Positions 44,341-53,819 are shown, counted from the stretch's first letter. The stretch is 64,000 nt of DNA from Croceimicrobium hydrocarbonivorans (GCF_014524565.1 NZ_CP060139.1:496001-560000); one strand, 5' to 3'. Notes: generated from the letters alone by a model not told the origin. Numbers and translations are program-made.

Positions 44341-46113
44341 TTGCTAAGCCCCGAATACCATAGCATAGCCAGCCTGATCATTATCGGCTTATTGGTTTTG
44401 GTTTTAATCACCGATCGATTTAAAACCTCACTGGTATTCCTTTTTGGAGGAGCAGCCTTGATGATTAGCGGTGCTATAAGTGCCCCAGATTTCTTAGAAG
44501 GCTTAAGCAATCCATCGATTATCAAGATTTTTTTACTGATCATTATCACTGCTGGGATCAATGAATCCTTTGATTTAATTGGCGGGCTTAACCGGATTTT
44601 CAAAGGCGTAAAAACTCCCCAAGGCTTTATAGTCAGGATGGGCTCTTCTGTAGCCATTCTTTCTGCTTTCATGAATAATACCCCGGTGGTAAGTGTGATG
44701 ATTCCCTTTGTGCATCAATGGGGTAAAAGTAATCGCATCTCTCCTTCCAAACTATTAATACCTCTCTCCTTCGCCGCAATCATGGGTGGAGTTATCACCT
44801 TAATTGGCACGTCCACTAATCTCTTGCTTAATGGATTAATTCAAGATGCGGGTTTGCAACCTTTGAGCTTTTTTGACTTCACCCTGCCAGGAATTGGAAT
44901 TACAGTATTAGGCATATTAGCCATGGCTATTTTGGCTCCCAAGCTTTTAGGCGATAAAGAAGACCTGGTTAGTGAAATAAAGGATAATCGTCGCGAGTAT
45001 CTCATTGAACTGCGACTGATTGAAAACAGTCAGTATACCGGCCAATCGGTTGAAGCGGTTGGACTGCGTAATCTGGAAGGCTTTTTCCTCACCCAAATTA
45101 TTCGTGAAAACCGCGAAATTGCCCCTGTGCCACCATCAGAGATACTGCGTCAAGATGATGTATTACTCTTTGCTGGAGATACCGGCCAAATCAATAATCT
45201 GGTGAATCGGTTCCCGGGTTTAGAATTAGCTAAAACCAATGAATTTCAGCTGATTGAAAACACCAGTTATGTTGAGGCCATTGTCGCTCAGAACTCCCAA
45301 ATGGATCGCCGCAATGCCAAGGAAATGGGATTCCGCCAACGTTATGATGCCGCCATCATTGGCATTCACCGCAGAGGTGAAAAGTTATCCGGAAAAATCG
45401 GCTCTATTGACCTGCATGTAGGTGATGTCCTTCTTATGGTTGCCGGCCCTCGCTTCATTGAACGAAGCTCAAATACTGGTGACCTGATTATTTTAGAAGA
45501 ACATCATAAAATAGCCGAAAAATCCAATAACTCGAAATGGGCCTTTGGAATCGGGACTGCCCTCTCTATTTTATTATCCAGCTTTGGGGTGCTCAGCTTC
45601 TTAGAAGCCTTGCTTTTAATCTTGGCCCTTCAGGTGGCTACCAAAATGGTAAATCTGGATTTGATCAACAGAGTCCTTAGCCTCGATCTTTTAATAATAC
45701 TGATGGTTTCATTGGCCTTAGGGGATAGCCTGATTAGTTCTGGAGGAGCTCAGATCCTAACTGATCATCTCTTTAGTGGGGCTAATCACTGGGATCACTT
45801 CACTTTAATAACTATTGTTTTTATAACCACCTGGTTACTAACTTCATTTATTACCAATGTGGCTGCGGTATCCATTATGTTTCCGATTGCCTACAGCCTG
45901 GCCATGAGTTCAGGTATTAGCTATGAAGCTCTGTTTTTAAGCACTGCATTTGGTGCCTCTTGTAGCTTCATTACTCCATTTGCTTATCAAACCAATTTGA
46001 TGGTTATGGAATTAGGAAAATATCGATTTCGTGACTTCTTTCGAATTGGTTCAATTATCAGTCTAATTTACGTAGCTGTATTTCTATTTTACATTAAAGT
46101 TTTTTACCTCTAA
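44341..46113 (+). CDS. SLC13/DASS-family transporter with two RCK_C (TrkA_C) domains, probable sulfate permease
   Basis: 590 residues from TTG 44341. About 12 transmembrane helices in two halves with the DASS motifs MNNTPVVSVMIPFV and TLIGTSTNLLLNG in the first half and SFITNVAAVSIMFPIAY with ASCSFITPFAYQTNLMV in the second. Between them lie two TrkA_C domains (about 225-300 and 310-385). The location before cysC and near cysND suggests uptake of sulfate, with Na+ coupling likely. The substrate is inference from context. Confidence 0.83.
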   Translation: MLSPEYHSIASLIIIGLLVLVLITDRFKTSLVFLFGGAALMISGAISAPDFLEGLSNPSIIKIFLLIIITAGINESFDLIGGLNRIFKGVKTPQGFIVRMGSSVAILSAFMNNTPVVSVMIPFVHQWGKSNRISPSKLLIPLSFAAIMGGVITLIGTSTNLLLNGLIQDAGLQPLSFFDFTLPGIGITVLGILAMAILAPKLLGDKEDLVSEIKDNRREYLIELRLIENSQYTGQSVEAVGLRNLEGFFLTQIIRENREIAPVPPSEILRQDDVLLFAGDTGQINNLVNRFPGLELAKTNEFQLIENTSYVEAIVAQNSQMDRRNAKEMGFRQRYDAAIIGIHRRGEKLSGKIGSIDLHVGDVLLMVAGPRFIERSSNTGDLIILEEHHKIAEKSNNSKWAFGIGTALSILLSSFGVLSFLEALLLILALQVATKMVNLDLINRVLSLDLLIILMVSLALGDSLISSGGAQILTDHLFSGANHWDHFTLITIVFITTWLLTSFITNVAAVSIMFPIAYSLAMSSGISYEALFLSTAFGASCSFITPFAYQTNLMVMELGKYRFRDFFRIGSIISLIYVAVFLFYIKVFYL

Positions 46114-46115
46114 AA

Positions 46116-46712
46116 ATGAATACTGAAAAGCTTCACATTATTCCCCATCAACATCAAATTCAATCTAAGGATCGGAATGAACTAATGGGACACAAAGGCA
46201 TGGTTATTTGGTTTGTGGGCCTCAGTGGTTCCGGTAAATCAACCTTAGCTTCAGAACTGGAAAGACGTCTTTACGAGCAAGGAAACCACACCTATATTTT
46301 GGATGGCGATAATATTCGCTCTGGCCTAAACTCAGATTTAGACTTTTCTGATCAGTCTCGAGTAGAGAACATTCGCAGGATTAGTGAAGTAGCCAAGTTA
46401 ATGGTTGATGCCGGCCTAATCGTCTTAACGGCATTTATCACTCCATTCGAAGAAGAACGCCAAAAGGTGAAAAACTTGATTGGTGCAGAAAACTACTTTG
46501 AAATTTTTGTGAATTGTCCCATTGAGGAATGCGAGAAACGCGATGTGAAAGGTTTATACGCCAAAGCTCGAGCTGGCGAAATTTCAAACTTTACCGGAAT
46601 TAGCTCTCCCTTCGAGGAGCCCATAAATCCTGACTTAAAAGTTCCTACCCATCAAATGACAGTTGCTGAAGGGGTAGATTTAATCTTAAGCCAACTTAAG
46701 GATCGCTTATAA
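46116..46712 (+). CDS. cysC: Adenylylsulfate (APS) kinase
   Basis: 198 residues: P-loop GLSGSGKS (35-42), DGDNIRSGLNSDLDFS with the APS-binding residues, RVENIRRISEVAKLM, and the FITPFEEER and KGLYAKARAGEI segments. It phosphorylates APS to PAPS (EC 2.7.1.25), the donor for sulfotransferases and for assimilation. It is cotranscribed after the SLC13 permease (2-bp gap) and converges on cysND. No PAPS reductase is encoded in the window. Confidence 0.96.
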   Translation: MNTEKLHIIPHQHQIQSKDRNELMGHKGMVIWFVGLSGSGKSTLASELERRLYEQGNHTYILDGDNIRSGLNSDLDFSDQSRVENIRRISEVAKLMVDAGLIVLTAFITPFEEERQKVKNLIGAENYFEIFVNCPIEECEKRDVKGLYAKARAGEISNFTGISSPFEEPINPDLKVPTHQMTVAEGVDLILSQLKDRL

Positions 46713-46750
46713 AGCACCAGGCCTTCCTTCCTGAACAACCTAAAAAATAA

Positions 46751-46779
46751 AAGCCCCTTGAATCAGATTCAAGGGGCTT
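46751..46779. terminator. Bidirectional terminator between cysC and cysN
   Basis: A perfect 12-bp stem, AAGCCCCTTGAA (46751-46762) and its complement (46768-46779), loop TCAGA. A-rich flank on the left and a T-rich flank on the right fit termination of both convergent transcripts. Confidence 0.9.
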
Positions 46780-46801
46780 CTTTTATAAGATTAAATTGGT
46801 C

Positions 46802-48070
46802 TTACAAACGGATCATTCCCGCTGCAACCGTTTCATTAGTGCTCTCATCAACTAAGATAATAGAGCCGGTATTGCGGTTATCATTATACTCATCAATAAA
46901 CAAGGGCTTAGTAGAGCGCAGTTTCACACGAACGATATCATTCATTGAAATATTCTTATCATCCTCTACACGATGCAAAGTATTGATGTTCACTTTGTAC
47001 AATACTTCTTTAATCATACAACGCGCCTCATTGGTAGTATGACGGATTATATACTTCGCACGAGGTTGAGCCGGACGGTTATTTAACCAGCAAAGCATTA
47101 CATCTAAATCCTGGCTTACTTCAGGTTGATTATTCGGACGAACAATCATATCACCACGGCTGATGTCGATATCATCCTCCAAAGTAATAGTCACCGACAT
47201 GGGTGAGAATGCCTCATCTACCGGACCATCCAAAGTATCAATGGATTTAATTTTCGAGCTAAAGCCACTTGGTAATACCAATACATCATCCCCAGGCTTA
47301 TAAATACCACCGGCAATTCTACCAGCATAACCACGGTAATCGTGATAAGCGTCATTCTTAGGACGAATCACAGTTTGAACCGGGAAACGTGCATTTACAT
47401 GATCCTGATCACTATCAATATGAATATTCTCTAAAGTGTGTAAAAGAGTTTCTCCATTATACCAATCAGTATGCTCGCTGCGATTAACCACATTATCCCC
47501 ATGTAAAGCTGAGATAGGAACAAAGCGGATATCGTTAACATTAAGTTTAGAGGCGAACTCTTTATACTCAGCTACGATTTCATTGAAACGCTCTTCACTA
47601 TAGTCTACCAAGTCCATTTTGTTTACACAAACCACCAAATGAGGAATCTGTAGTAAACTGGCAATAAAGGAATGGCGACAAGTTTGCTCCACTACACCAT
47701 GACGAGCATCTAAAAGAATCAATGCTAAGTTAGCGGTAGATGCACCAGTAACCATATTACGGGTATACTGGATGTGTCCCGGGGTATCAGCAATGATAAA
47801 TTTACGCTTGGGTGTTGCAAAGTAGCGGTAAGCTACATCGATTGTAATTCCTTGTTCGCGCTCATCTTTAAGACCATCTGTTAAAAGGGCAAGGTCAATG
47901 TGATCCAAGCCTCTTTTACTACTGCTGCTTTCTACCGATTCTAATTGATCCTCGAAAATTGATTTCGAATCAAAAAGCAAACGGCCTATCAAAGTACTTT
48001 TTCCGTCATCCACGCTTCCTGCAGTGGTAAAACGGAGAAGTTGCATATCTAAATACGAATTATCACTCAT
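46802..48070 (-). CDS. cysN: Sulfate adenylyltransferase subunit 1 (GTPase)
   Basis: 422 residues. An EF-Tu-like GTPase: GSVDDGKS (18-25), DTPGHIQYTRNM (G3) and CVNKMDLVDYS (G4), followed by two beta-barrel domains. CysN drives APS formation by CysD through GTP hydrolysis. It is 18 bp downstream of cysD. No CysC domain is fused; the kinase is encoded separately in the convergent operon. Confidence 0.97.
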   Translation of the reverse strand: MSDNSYLDMQLLRFTTAGSVDDGKSTLIGRLLFDSKSIFEDQLESVESSSSKRGLDHIDLALLTDGLKDEREQGITIDVAYRYFATPKRKFIIADTPGHIQYTRNMVTGASTANLALILLDARHGVVEQTCRHSFIASLLQIPHLVVCVNKMDLVDYSEERFNEIVAEYKEFASKLNVNDIRFVPISALHGDNVVNRSEHTDWYNGETLLHTLENIHIDSDQDHVNARFPVQTVIRPKNDAYHDYRGYAGRIAGGIYKPGDDVLVLPSGFSSKIKSIDTLDGPVDEAFSPMSVTITLEDDIDISRGDMIVRPNNQPEVSQDLDVMLCWLNNRPAQPRAKYIIRHTTNEARCMIKEVLYKVNINTLHRVEDDKNISMNDIVRVKLRSTKPLFIDEYNDNRNTGSIILVDESTNETVAAGMIRL

Positions 48071-48088
48071 GTTTTTTGGCTTGGGGGA

Positions 48089-48991
48089 TTAGAAATAACC
48101 TTGCTTCTTACGATCTTCCATGGCCGTTTCGCCACGCTTGTCATCAGCACGGTTGCCACGTTCTGTTTGACGGGCGGAAGCTACTTCCTGTACAATTTTC
48201 TCTAAGGTATCTGCTTCGGATTCAACCCCTCCGGTGATAGTAATATCTCCCAGGGTTCTGAAGCGGATCATTTTAGTTTCCACCTTTTCATTATCCTCCA
48301 AAGTGATGTACTCGGAAACAGGTAACCAGGTATTATTGCGCCATACTACTTTACGTTCGTGTGCAATATATAGGCTAGGAATAGCAATATTCTCAAGTAG
48401 AATGTATTGCCAAACATCCATTTCAGTCCAGTTACTAATTGGGAAAACCCGGAAGTGCTCTCCCATATTCTTCTTACCATTAAAAAGATTCCAAAGTTCC
48501 GGACGTTGGTTTTTAGGATCCCATTGACCGAAATCATCGCGGTGTGAAAAGAAACGTTCTTTAGCGCGAGCTTTTTCTTCATCCCTACGGGCGCCTCCCA
48601 TAGCTGCATCAATTCCATTACTTTCGATGCTGTCCAATAAGGTAACTGTTTGCAAAGCATTCCGGCTCGCATTCTTACCAGTTTCTTCTTGAACTGCCCC
48701 ATCGTCGATGGACTTCTGTACAGAACCTACAATCAGGCGCACGCCTAATTCCTGAACAAGATTATCCCTAAATTCCATTGTCTCTGGAAAGTTGTGTCCA
48801 GTATCAATGTGTACTAATGGAAAAGGAATTTTCGCAGGCCAAAAGGCCTTCTTTGCCAGGTGGGTTAAAACGATTGAATCTTTACCTCCACTAAAGAGGA
48901 TGGCTGGGTTTTCGAATTGGGCGAAGACCTCACGAATCACGTAGATTGCTTCTGCCTCCAATTCCTTAAGGTGGGTTAATGTATAACGCAT
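48089..48991 (-). CDS. cysD: Sulfate adenylyltransferase subunit 2
   Basis: 300 residues: LFSGGKDSIVLTHLA pyrophosphatase loop, VHIDTGHNFPET, GGARRDEEKARAKERFFS and the conserved C-terminus with QTERGNRADD...KKQGYF. It makes APS from ATP and sulfate with CysN (EC 2.7.7.4). It leads the minus-strand operon; a -7-like box, TAATTTTG on the minus strand (49018-49025), precedes it without a clear -33. Confidence 0.97.
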   Translation of the reverse strand: MRYTLTHLKELEAEAIYVIREVFAQFENPAILFSGGKDSIVLTHLAKKAFWPAKIPFPLVHIDTGHNFPETMEFRDNLVQELGVRLIVGSVQKSIDDGAVQEETGKNASRNALQTVTLLDSIESNGIDAAMGGARRDEEKARAKERFFSHRDDFGQWDPKNQRPELWNLFNGKKNMGEHFRVFPISNWTEMDVWQYILLENIAIPSLYIAHERKVVWRNNTWLPVSEYITLEDNEKVETKMIRFRTLGDITITGGVESEADTLEKIVQEVASARQTERGNRADDKRGETAMEDRKKQGYF

Positions 48992-49153
48992 TCTGTTTCT
49001 TTATCTCAAAAACAGCCCAAAATTAATGGTTATCGTTTAGAAGAGTTGGCTTTAGCTAGATTAAATGTGAATTAAATTATAGTTAGGCTCTGCGGGATAA
49101 CCCAAAGTTTTCAAATCATTTACTTTCTTTGTCCGATCAAATAAAAGCCCTCA

Positions 49154-50308
49154 ATGAGCGATAAAACCAAGATCTGGCTTTCCTCACCACATATGGGTGG
49201 TAAAGAGCAGGAATTCGTAAATGAAGCCTTTGAAACCAACTGGATAGCTCCTCTGGGGCCCCATGTAAATGGTTTTGAAGCCGATCTTGAAAAATACAAT
49301 GGCGTTGCGCATGCCGCAGCCCTAAGTAGTGGAACAGCCGCACTGCATATTGCCTTGGACATTTTAAATGTAGGTCCAAGTGACATTGTCATAGTACAAA
49401 GTTTCACTTTTTGCGGTTCGGCAAATCCGGTTATTTATCGGGGAGCTGAACCTGTATTTATTGATTCGGAAGAAGAGACCTGGAATATGTGTCCTATAGC
49501 ACTTAATAATGCTTTAGAGGACCTATCTCAAAAAGGATTAATTGCGAAGGTAAAAGCCATAATTCCTGTTCACCTTTACGGAATGCCGGCTAAGATGGAT
49601 GAAATTAAAGCTGTTGCAAGTTCCTATAACATTCCTATTCTTGAAGATGCTGCTGAAAGTTTAGGCTCTACTTATAAAGGCACATTTACTGGTGCTATTG
49701 GCGACATGGGAGTTTATTCCTTCAATGGAAATAAAATTATAACGACGAGTGGCGGTGGAGCTTTGGTTTCTTCCAACAAAGAATGGATTGATAAAGCTCG
49801 TTTCCTGGCCACTCAAGCCAGAGATGATGCTCCACACTATCAGCATACCCAAATTGGCTATAACTATCGTTTAAGCAATGTTTTAGCTGGTATTGGCAGG
49901 GGCCAGATGTTAATTCTGGATCAACATATTGAAGCTCGACGCAAAAACTTTGAGCGTTACCAAAACCTTTTTTCTCGGATTAATCAAAAAGGCTATGCCG
50001 TTAAACTGCAGCCGGGTCTGGAAAATTCCTTTAGTAATCGTTGGTTGAGTTCCATTATTATGGATCCGGCAGAAAACAAAGGGAAAGACCGCGAAGGATT
50101 GCGTAACTTCCTCCAGGAAGAAAATATAGAGGCTAGACCTTTATGGAAACCCATGCACATGCAACCCGTTTTCCAAAATGCTAAGTACTATGGCGGAGAT
50201 GTAGCTGCCAAACTTTTCGAAATCGGCTTATGTCTGCCTTCCGGTAGTAATTTAAGCGAGGACGACTGGGCACGAATCGAAACCAAAATTGAATCATTCT
50301 TCTCATGA
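49154..50308 (+). CDS. PLP-dependent sugar aminotransferase (DegT/DnrJ family, PglE-like)
   Basis: 384 residues. Starts with LSSPHMGGKEQEFVNEAFETNWIAPLG, which closely recalls Campylobacter PglE; it has SSGTAALHIAL (PLP phosphate), EDAAESLGS, and the Schiff-base Lys 194 in FNGNKIITTSGGG. PglE aminates UDP-4-keto-6-deoxy-GlcNAc at C4, the step toward bacillosamine. The reaction here is inferred from that likeness. It overlaps the Wza-like gene by 4 bp (ATGA), tying it to surface-glycan export. Confidence 0.85.
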   Translation: MSDKTKIWLSSPHMGGKEQEFVNEAFETNWIAPLGPHVNGFEADLEKYNGVAHAAALSSGTAALHIALDILNVGPSDIVIVQSFTFCGSANPVIYRGAEPVFIDSEEETWNMCPIALNNALEDLSQKGLIAKVKAIIPVHLYGMPAKMDEIKAVASSYNIPILEDAAESLGSTYKGTFTGAIGDMGVYSFNGNKIITTSGGGALVSSNKEWIDKARFLATQARDDAPHYQHTQIGYNYRLSNVLAGIGRGQMLILDQHIEARRKNFERYQNLFSRINQKGYAVKLQPGLENSFSNRWLSSIIMDPAENKGKDREGLRNFLQEENIEARPLWKPMHMQPVFQNAKYYGGDVAAKLFEIGLCLPSGSNLSEDDWARIETKIESFFS

Positions 50309-51123
50309 CAAGAACCAAGTCTAAATTGTGGTCGCACTTTCTAAAGGTGACCTTGTATTCATTATTGCTAATTGGGGCTATAGGTTGTGTTCCCACTAAG
50401 AGACTCACCTACCTGCAGCAAGAAGAGGGTTCTTCCAAAGAATACAAATTGGAGCGCAATGCCTATCGCGTGCAGCCTAATGACATCTTAAGCATTACTA
50501 TTCGTACCTATGATGCTGAAACTTCTCAGCTATTTAATATCGCCAATATGGGGCAGCCTAATGCTTTGCAAGCCGGTGATATCCTTTTTTACTTACAAGG
50601 CTATTCCATCGATTTAAATGGTGAAATCAGTATTCCGATTGTTGGTAATTTGAAGGTGGTTGACTATACCATTGAAGAAATTCAAACGATGGTCGAAACT
50701 GAATTGGAAAAGTACTTTACCGAAGAATCCATTAATGTTACGGTACAATTAGCGGGAATTCGCTTCTCCATAGTTGGCGAAGTAGCGCGCCCAGGCAAAT
50801 ATGTAGTTTACCAAAATCAGGTAAACATTTTCGAGGCACTGGCTTCCGCCGGAGATATTACCATTGTTGGTGATCGCAAAGAAGTAATGATCGTTCGTCA
50901 AAACCCGGATGGGGTTAAAACCTTTGTATTAGATCTTACTGATGCCAATGTGATTAACGATTCACGTTATTTCATTCAACCCAATGATGTAATCAACGTG
51001 AAGCCCTTACCGCAAAAATCATTTGGTATAGGAACTACCGGATTCCAAACCTTTTCCCAATTACTCTCGGTCTTAGCTTCGACCATCACCTTAATCATCG
51101 CGATAAACAGTTTGAACAATTAG
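50305..51123 (+). CDS. Wza-like polysaccharide export outer membrane lipoprotein
   Basis: 272 residues. Lipobox LIGAIGC (Cys 28), then the Poly_export domain (AYRVQPNDILSITIRTYD ... GEISIPIVGNLKV ... TIEEIQTMVETELEKYF) and an SLBB beta-grasp domain (VTVQLAGIRFSIVGEVARPGKYVVY). A C-terminal hydrophobic helix (about 250-268) may cross the outer membrane. It forms the exit pore for polysaccharide with the Wzc-like protein encoded next (1-bp gap). Confidence 0.93.
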   Translation: MTRTKSKLWSHFLKVTLYSLLLIGAIGCVPTKRLTYLQQEEGSSKEYKLERNAYRVQPNDILSITIRTYDAETSQLFNIANMGQPNALQAGDILFYLQGYSIDLNGEISIPIVGNLKVVDYTIEEIQTMVETELEKYFTEESINVTVQLAGIRFSIVGEVARPGKYVVYQNQVNIFEALASAGDITIVGDRKEVMIVRQNPDGVKTFVLDLTDANVINDSRYFIQPNDVINVKPLPQKSFGIGTTGFQTFSQLLSVLASTITLIIAINSLNN

Positions 51124-51124
51124 G

Positions 51125-53584
51125 ATGCAAGATTCAAATGCACGTTTTCAGCAGCCTGGATACCCTTCGGAACTGCATCAGCCCGTCCAACAAGTTACAG
51201 CAGACGATTCGTTTGATATAAGACGAATTCTTAACCGTATTTTAGGTTCCTGGCCCATTATCATTAGCTCTCTCTTAATTGGGATTGTTATTGCGATCTT
51301 CATTAATCGTTATTCCACTCGTATCTATGAGGTGAAAGCAACGGTGATGGTCGACTCCGACCAAAAAGGCAGCATGGAATCTTTGATGTCTGCAGTAGGA
51401 TACTACAATCCACGACTCGAATTTGAAAATGAAGTTGTTATTCTTCAAAGTCGAACCCTTACCGAACGCACCTTAGAAAGCCTTCCTTTTGAAATAAGCT
51501 ATTTCGGAGAAGGTAAAATTAAAAGCTCCGAAATTTACCCGGATCCAGGTTGGAAATTTGAATACGATACTTTACACCCTCAAGTTTATGGGGAGTATTT
51601 CGTGGAACGTGATGGCGACAACTTTAAAGTTGAACTGCCAGAAGACTTTATGGATGAAGATGGTGAAACAGAGTTTATTGATCTTAAAGTAGGTCAATGG
51701 TATAGTAATTCACTCGCAAAATTTCGCATTGTTACTACCAGAGAGCTCAATAAGTATTTTGAGGAAATCCCCAAGGTTAAAGTAATCTGGAATTCTAAGC
51801 AGAACCTTATTGCTAACTACTTTGAAAAACTAAAAGTAGAGCCAACCTCCGAGGGTTCAGCGGCCATCAATATTCGCATGCAAGGTCCGGTTGGTGATAA
51901 AATTCAGGATTATATAAATCAATTGATCACTGAATACCAGAATTTCAATTTAGAGAGTAAAAACCGCACCACTGAAAATGCCTTAAATTTTATCACTAAA
52001 GAATTAATAGGCCTTCAAGACTCTCTAGAAATCGTAGAAGGAATATTAAAAACCTTCCAATCCGAAAATCAAGCTATAAACCTGAGCGCCAAAGGAGTTC
52101 AATTATTTACGCAAATCTTTGAACTTGATGCTGCTATTTCTCAGTTAAAATCGCAAGAACGCTATCTAAACTATATCACCAAGAAAAATAACGAGCTTGA
52201 ATTAACGGAAGCTCTCTTAAGTCCTTTAGGAGTGCAAGGTTTGGAAGAAGGTATTTCCGTTGCTATCCGCGATTTAAACACCTTAATTCAAGAGCGCTCT
52301 CGACTTAGCTACGGCCAGTTGGAAAACAACCCCCGCCTCCGTCAGCTCGACCAGCAGATCTTTAAACTGCGTAATAATTTGAAGCAAAATATCAGTTCTG
52401 TTTCCAATCAATTGTCCTATCAGATCAAAATGATGGAAGACAAAAGAGCGAAAGTAGAATCTGAAGTAAGCGAATTACCAAAAACAGAGATTGAATTAAT
52501 CCGTATTAAGCGTCGCTATGAAATTTTGGAGAACCTCTATCTCTTCTTGATGCAGAAAAAGGCTGAGACAGCTATTGTATTAGCAGGTAACACTCCAGAC
52601 TCACGTGTAGTAGATTCAGCCACCGTAGATAAAGACCCGGTAAGTCCTAATCCAAAGCGCACCTTTGCCATTGCAATAATTATTTCACTCTTTATCCCGA
52701 TTGGATTTATAGTAATCACCGATTTACTGGATACTAAAATTCGCTCTAAAGAAGATGTGGAATCCATAACCAATATGCCCATTGTGGCGATGATTGGTCA
52801 TAGCGATCGCAGTACCAACCTAATTGTTGCCGAATTCCCTAAATCTAGCATTGCGGAATCTTTCCGTGCCCTAAGGAGTAATATTTCCTTCCTGGCTGGC
52901 GAAAAGAAAATCCAAACCATGCTCTTTACTTCATCCATTGGTGGTGAAGGAAAGACCTTTATTTCGATCAATATGGCTTCTATTCTGGCGGCCAGTGGGA
53001 AGAAAACCGTATTGGTAGGTCTCGATTTACGTAAGCCAAAAATCTATAATGACTTTAAGTTAAGTAATGATTTTGGGGTAAGTACGGTTTTAGCCGGACA
53101 AATGGAATGCAAAGACGCTATTCAGAAAACCAGTATGCTGGATAATCTGTACATTTTATCTGCAGGTCCTATTCCTCCAAACCCTTCAGAATTAATCCTT
53201 AGCGAGCGCTTTGATGAGATGCATGAAATCTTAAAACAAGATTTTGACTACATCATTTTCGACACACCTCCAGTAGGCTTGGTAGCTGATACCTTCGAAT
53301 TGATCAAGAAAGTGGATTATAGCTTTTATGTGATTCGTCAGGGTTATACGGATAAGCAATTGTTGAGTTTTATCAATGATCGCTATGAAAACAAGTCGGT
53401 GCAAAACATCGCCATTACGATCAATGACTTTACCATATCTAAATCTTATGGCTATGGTTATGGCTACGGTTATGGCTATGGTTATGGATACGGCTATGGT
53501 TATGGCTACGGCTATGGTTATGGCTCTGCCTATTATGGTGAGGATGATAAAGAATCGGGCAAAAAGCGTCGATTCCGCTCCTAA
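51125..53584 (+). CDS. Wzc-like polysaccharide co-polymerase / BY-type tyrosine autokinase
   Basis: 819 residues. N-terminal transmembrane helix (about 42-61), periplasmic Wzz/GNVR coiled-coil domain (about 270-500), and a second helix (about 510-530). The cytoplasmic BY-kinase has Walker A GGEGKT (about 606-611), Walker A' GLDLRKPK (about 632-639) and Walker B IIFDTPP (about 712-718). The tail carries 13 consecutive Tyr-Gly dipeptides, then SAYYGEDD and a basic end KKRRFRS. Autophosphorylation of such Tyr clusters controls chain length and export. It works with the Wza-like pore just upstream. Confidence 0.94.
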   Translation: MQDSNARFQQPGYPSELHQPVQQVTADDSFDIRRILNRILGSWPIIISSLLIGIVIAIFINRYSTRIYEVKATVMVDSDQKGSMESLMSAVGYYNPRLEFENEVVILQSRTLTERTLESLPFEISYFGEGKIKSSEIYPDPGWKFEYDTLHPQVYGEYFVERDGDNFKVELPEDFMDEDGETEFIDLKVGQWYSNSLAKFRIVTTRELNKYFEEIPKVKVIWNSKQNLIANYFEKLKVEPTSEGSAAINIRMQGPVGDKIQDYINQLITEYQNFNLESKNRTTENALNFITKELIGLQDSLEIVEGILKTFQSENQAINLSAKGVQLFTQIFELDAAISQLKSQERYLNYITKKNNELELTEALLSPLGVQGLEEGISVAIRDLNTLIQERSRLSYGQLENNPRLRQLDQQIFKLRNNLKQNISSVSNQLSYQIKMMEDKRAKVESEVSELPKTEIELIRIKRRYEILENLYLFLMQKKAETAIVLAGNTPDSRVVDSATVDKDPVSPNPKRTFAIAIIISLFIPIGFIVITDLLDTKIRSKEDVESITNMPIVAMIGHSDRSTNLIVAEFPKSSIAESFRALRSNISFLAGEKKIQTMLFTSSIGGEGKTFISINMASILAASGKKTVLVGLDLRKPKIYNDFKLSNDFGVSTVLAGQMECKDAIQKTSMLDNLYILSAGPIPPNPSELILSERFDEMHEILKQDFDYIIFDTPPVGLVADTFELIKKVDYSFYVIRQGYTDKQLLSFINDRYENKSVQNIAITINDFTISKSYGYGYGYGYGYGYGYGYGYGYGYGYGSAYYGEDDKESGKKRRFRS
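53447..53524 (+). repeat. In-frame 6-bp microsatellite coding for (Tyr-Gly)13
   Basis: 13 tandem TAY-GGN units (TATGGC, TATGGT, TACGGC, TACGGT, TATGGA variants) fill exactly 78 bp in the tail of the kinase gene. A larger 12-bp pattern is visible. A gain or loss of 6 bp keeps the frame, so tail length can vary by slippage. Confidence 0.95.
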
Positions 53585-53623
53585 TCCAATACATTATACT
53601 CACATTGTTGAGCGCACATCATT

Positions 53624-53654
53624 AAAAAAGCCGCATAATCAGTGCGGCTTTTTT
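53624..53654 (+). terminator. Terminator of the wza/wzc-like operon
   Basis: Stem AAAAAAGCCGCA (53624-53635) and its complement (53643-53654), 7-nt loop, then two more T. It is 39 bp past the kinase stop. Confidence 0.92.
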
Positions 53655-53695
53655 TTGCTCCTTAATTTGGTTAGGGCTGTATTAAACAAAAAAAA

Positions 53696-53719
53696 GTCAT
53701 CCAGAATTCTCTGGATGAC
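53696..53719 (-). terminator. Terminator of the minus-strand glycan operon
   Basis: Perfect 10-bp stem GTCATCCAGA/TCTGGATGAC with loop ATTC. On the minus strand it is followed by eight T. It lies about 100 nt past the last operon gene (stop at 53820). The plus-strand terminator sits just beyond, insulating the convergent operons. Confidence 0.92.
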
Positions 53720-53819
53720 CTTTCAATAAATTCCAATGTATTTATGGGTTTAAGGTAAGCTATGAATTAAGCTCACCTCAGAAAATCGAGAGCCTTACGC
53801 TTCTAATTGGTTTTTGGAT

